From positions 1-7,959 of the forward strand of contig JBAXBP010000164.1 in assembly GCA_037141915.1 (NCBI GenBank): a stretch of DNA of 7,959 nt, written 5' to 3'. Positions 5,958 through 7,959 of the stretch are shown here, one piece after another. Source of the DNA: CAIRDP01 sp037141915. GTDB lineage: Bacteria; Bacteroidota; Bacteroidia; Bacteroidales; FEN-979. The translations under genes were made by a program, and so were the position numbers. A model generated the notes under the pieces. That model had not been told where the DNA came from. It saw nothing but the letters and a program-made list of their open reading frames with translations, and did not search any database. Within the stretch, counting starts at the first letter, position 1. Each line of letters begins with the position of its first letter.

Positions 5958-5988
5958 CTGAATATTGTTTCATGCGATGACCGGCAGA

Positions 5989-7011
5989 TCAGAATCCCGG
6001 GTGAAAGGCCTGAGCCAGCCAGAAACAGAGTGCAGCGACTATAGCCGCAGCCGGGATGGTAAGCACCCAGGCAACCACTATATTCATGGCAATTTTCCAA
6101 TTAATCCCGGTAAGATTTGTGACTGCTCCAACTCCTATAATTGAACCTGCAATGGTGTGGGTGGTCGAAATCGGGATGCCAAGACTGGTCGCCAGGAATA
6201 AGGTTAGAGCTCCGGAAGTTTCTGCAGCAAAACCATGAACAGGTTTTAGTTTTGTCAGCTTCATGCCCATGGTTTTTACGATTCTCCATCCGCCTATCCC
6301 GGTACCTATAGCCATGGCTGTGAAACATGCTAAAATAATCCAGTTGGTTTGCGGATGCATAAGCGATAATTGGGTGTCGGGTGAAAGCATACCTGCTGCA
6401 ACCAGCAGAGCTACAATTACCCCCATTGTTTTTTGAGCATCGTTGCCACCATGCCCGAGTGAATATAAGGCAGCAGAAAATAACTGGCCTTTCCTGAAAA
6501 TACTGTCCACCCGGTGAGGTGTTGCTTTATGAAAGATCCAGATAACTGCCAGCATCATCAAGAAACCCAACACCACCCCGATCAAGGGTGCAATCGGGAT
6601 AAATGTTGCAGTCTGTATGACTTTCGTCCAGTGAATGATGCTAGTTCCTTTATAAGCCATGCCGGCACCTACAAGGCCTCCGATCAACGCATGGGACGAA
6701 CTGGATGGCAACCCGTACCACCAGGTCACGAGATCCCAGAGAATTGCTCCGATAAGACCAGAAAGTATTACATAAATAAATGCCGGGTCTGATGGGTTGA
6801 TAACGACAATATGTGCTATTGTGTTTGCAACTTTTGGGGCAAAAACAAACATGGCGGCAAAATTGAAAAATGCGGCCCAGTAAACAGCGAATTTTGGTGA
6901 AAGTACCTTTGTGGAAACGATGGTTGCAATTGAATTGGCGGCATCATGAAACCCGTTGATGACATCAAAGATCAGGGCAACTATAATAGTGATTATAACA
7001 ATTATCAGCAT
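5989..7011 (-). CDS. pit: Low-affinity inorganic phosphate transporter, PiT family
   Basis: A 340-aa integral membrane protein that imports phosphate as a metal-phosphate or cation symporter. The two inverted PiT signatures are present: GFHDAANSIA (20-29) in the N-half and GHGGNDAQKTMG (186-197) in the C-half. Each is followed by the matching Ser/His segment, SSSSHALIGG (103-112) and ISTTHTIAG (281-289). Hydrophobic segments throughout are compatible with about ten membrane helices. The length matches the short form (about 330-340 aa, as in Bacillus Pit) rather than the roughly 500-aa E. coli PitA. It lies 25 nt downstream of the DUF47 gene, the usual Pit accessory partner, and is most likely cotranscribed with it, as I see no promoter in the gap. 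Confidence 0.95.
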   Translation of the reverse strand: MLIIVIITIIVALIFDVINGFHDAANSIATIVSTKVLSPKFAVYWAAFFNFAAMFVFAPKVANTIAHIVVINPSDPAFIYVILSGLIGAILWDLVTWWYGLPSSSSHALIGGLVGAGMAYKGTSIIHWTKVIQTATFIPIAPLIGVVLGFLMMLAVIWIFHKATPHRVDSIFRKGQLFSAALYSLGHGGNDAQKTMGVIVALLVAAGMLSPDTQLSLMHPQTNWIILACFTAMAIGTGIGGWRIVKTMGMKLTKLKPVHGFAAETSGALTLFLATSLGIPISTTHTIAGSIIGVGAVTNLTGINWKIAMNIVVAWVLTIPAAAIVAALCFWLAQAFHPGF

Positions 7012-7036
7012 AAAAATTGAATTGGGGATGATGAGA

Positions 7037-7663
7037 TCAGGCGTTGTCGATCAGAATACTTTCAATCGTATTGGCAACCCTTTCCATACGGTCTACTGCT
7101 TTTTCAAGACGTTCAAAAATCTCCTTCCACTTCATGATCATCATCATGTCGTTCGTTTTGAAAAGGTTAGCGATGGCAACCCGTGAAATATCATCAGCCT
7201 GATTCTCAAATTCATGAATCAATGAGCATTTAGACCGAATCTCATGACTTTGTTTTTTGATATGCCTCAGGCTTTTAATCGCTGAAGCTACCTCCTGGTT
7301 ACAATTATGTATGATCTTGGCAAACTCCAAAGTTTCCGGCCTGAATTCTTCAATCCCGTAGTAAAACAGCCTGAATGTGGCTGCATTCATCTGGTCTGCA
7401 AAATCATCCATCCCATTGACCAGCTGGTATATCTGGTCACGGTCAATAGGGGTTATAAACGTCCGGTGAAGCAGGTCTATACATTCCTTGGTAAGCTTAT
7501 CAGCTTCACGTTCAAGTCTTTTAATGGCGTTTGTTGCGACCTCAGGATGTTTCTTTTCCTTTACAAATGCAAGAAATTCATTGCTGACCTGAAGGTTAAT
7601 GTTCATCAGCCTTTCAAAATAATCATAAAAGGCGTATTCCCTGGGTAGGAGTCCTCGTAACAT
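7037..7663 (-). CDS. DUF47 / PhoU-like Pit accessory protein
   Basis: A 208-aa soluble, all-helical protein of the DUF47 (PhoU-like) family, commonly encoded just upstream of pit genes and thought to modulate the permease. Visible family features are the N-terminal LLPRE and FYDYFERL, and an acidic metal-binding patch EREADKLTKE (51-60). These are followed by the conserved HRTFITPIDRDQIYQLVNGMDD (66-87), a second patch HEFENQADD (150-158) and a final helix with WKEIFERLEKAVD (179-191). The paired E/D-rich patches correspond to the metal-cluster motifs of PhoU. The length is typical. The start ATG fits the conserved N-terminus. The promoter is probably at 7729-7736 with a short leader carrying a stem-loop. 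There is no sign of damage. Confidence 0.93.
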   Translation of the reverse strand: MLRGLLPREYAFYDYFERLMNINLQVSNEFLAFVKEKKHPEVATNAIKRLEREADKLTKECIDLLHRTFITPIDRDQIYQLVNGMDDFADQMNAATFRLFYYGIEEFRPETLEFAKIIHNCNQEVASAIKSLRHIKKQSHEIRSKCSLIHEFENQADDISRVAIANLFKTNDMMMIMKWKEIFERLEKAVDRMERVANTIESILIDNA

Positions 7664-7701
7664 GGTAAAGTTTGTTAGTACGTATGTGTTTTAATAACCC
7701 A

Positions 7702-7722
7702 CTGGATTTGTGTGGAATCCAG
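7702..7722 (-). promoter_or_regulatory. Stem-loop at the predicted 5' end of the DUF47-pit mRNA
   Basis: CTGGATT (7702-7708) and AATCCAG (7716-7722) are perfect 7-bp arms around a 7-nt loop. If transcription starts a few bases below the 7729-7736 box, this hairpin would be almost at the 5' terminus of the mRNA, about 40 nt before the start codon. A 5' stabilising hairpin or a binding site is possible. Confidence 0.4.
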
Positions 7723-7728
7723 CCGGGT

Positions 7729-7736
7729 CAAAAGTA
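7729..7736 (-). promoter_or_regulatory. -7 box for the DUF47-pit operon
   Basis: The minus strand reads TACTTTTG, an exact TAnnTTTG match, within CTTACTTTTG. I see no strong -33 element at 19-21 nt. The predicted start is near 7723-7726, giving a roughly 60-nt leader. The same ten bases occur facing the other way at 7785-7794. Confidence 0.45.
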
Positions 7737-7762
7737 AGCAATTAGGCTCAAATCCTGTAAAA

Positions 7763-7794
7763 TTGTTAACAAACTTATTATTTTCTTACTTTTG
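7763..7794 (+). promoter_or_regulatory. Promoter for the CCA nucleotidyltransferase gene
   Basis: TTG at 7763-7765 is a -33-like element. It is separated by 21 nt from TACTTTTG (7787-7794), an exact TAnnTTTG -7 box. Transcription would begin near 7799-7801, leaving only about 10 nt before ATG 7810, so the mRNA is nearly leaderless. The -33 element lies inside a perfect 10-bp palindrome, TTGTTAACAA (7763-7772), which could be an operator. Confidence 0.5.
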
Positions 7795-7809
7795 GCGATC
7801 CTTCGGACT

Positions 7810-7959
7810 ATGGGCAAATACGAACATTATCTCAATCACCAGGTCTTCCGCGCAGTGGCGGAAGCCGCCGCTGAAATGCAGCTTATGGCCTGCGTTGTCG
7901 GTGGCTATGTAAGGGATTGCTTCCTCGACAGGGGCGACAAAAACGATATAGATATCGCT
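7810..7959 (+). CDS. CCA tRNA nucleotidyltransferase / poly(A) polymerase family, N-terminal fragment
   Basis: The first 50 codons are present; the gene runs off the right edge. After a short helical lead (MGKYEHYLNHQVF), residues 30-50 contain VVGGYVRD, the nucleotide-binding signature of class II nucleotidyltransferases. These are followed after a short loop by NDIDIA, whose DxD carries two metal-binding aspartates. This pairing is diagnostic for CCA-adding enzymes and bacterial poly(A) polymerases. In Bacteroidota the common form is a CCA-adding enzyme, often with an HD domain that would lie outside the window. ATG 7810 is chosen because it gives the normal short N-terminal helix. An in-frame TTG at 7792 overlaps the -7 box and is unlikely. 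Confidence 0.92.
   Translation, partial: MGKYEHYLNHQVFRAVAEAAAEMQLMACVVGGYVRDCFLDRGDKNDIDIA

Noticed and set aside
7307..7648. 113-codon plus-strand open frame
   Set aside because: It lies opposite the DUF47 gene, which has clear family motifs. The plus frame has no recognisable features.
1..7959. CRISPR array, insertion sequence, tRNA/rRNA or toxin-antitoxin pair
   Set aside because: I saw no spaced direct repeats, transposase motifs, terminal repeats with target duplications, RNA-gene signatures or paired small genes of known toxin families.

Overview
The window looks like Bacteroidota (Bacteroidetes) chromosome. This rests on several intergenic matches to the Bacteroidetes -7 promoter element TAnnTTTG, weak or absent Shine-Dalgarno sequences, AT-rich intergenic DNA with moderate-GC genes, and the style of the proteins. 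No mobile element, CRISPR array, rRNA or tRNA is visible. The gene content is chromosomal and mostly recognisable.

Layout from left to right. Position 1-88 (minus) is the N-terminus of an isocitrate/isopropylmalate-type dehydrogenase, cut by the window edge. Upstream of it are a perfect 16-bp CRP-type palindrome and an overlapping -7 box. Position 405-794 (minus) encodes an unrecognised small protein with a histone-H1-like Lys/Pro tail. Position 916-1770 (minus) encodes a metallophosphoesterase of the wider LpxH/COG2908 group. It is transcribed away from a plus-strand cassette at 1965-5957: GT4 glycosyltransferase, GH13 alpha-glucosidase, GT4 glycosyltransferase, separated by only 1 and 5 nt. 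Position 5989-7663 (minus) is a two-gene phosphate-uptake operon, a DUF47/PhoU-like accessory protein followed by a PiT permease. Position 7810-7959 (plus) is the start of a CCA tRNA nucleotidyltransferase, cut by the right edge.

How the parts may work together. The GT4-GH13-GT4 cassette plus the divergent phosphoesterase is the most interesting unit. I infer that it builds and trims an alpha-linked glycolipid or oligosaccharide in the cytoplasm or at the inner face of the inner membrane. The acceptor, the sugar donor and the biological role cannot be read from the sequence. The roughly 190-bp divergent region before the cassette carries two copies of an inverted motif, TTAAC-N5-GTTAA, whose centres are 33 bp apart. 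That looks like an operator pair shared by the two divergent units.

The phosphate operon and the CCA gene are ordinary housekeeping functions. Their shared divergent promoter region is unusually legible: identical CTTACTTTTG boxes face outward, and a stem-loop sits at the predicted 5' end of the phosphate-operon mRNA. I do not see a clearly novel defence or mobile system. The candidates for something undescribed are the glycosyl cassette with its operator pair and the basic-tailed small protein.
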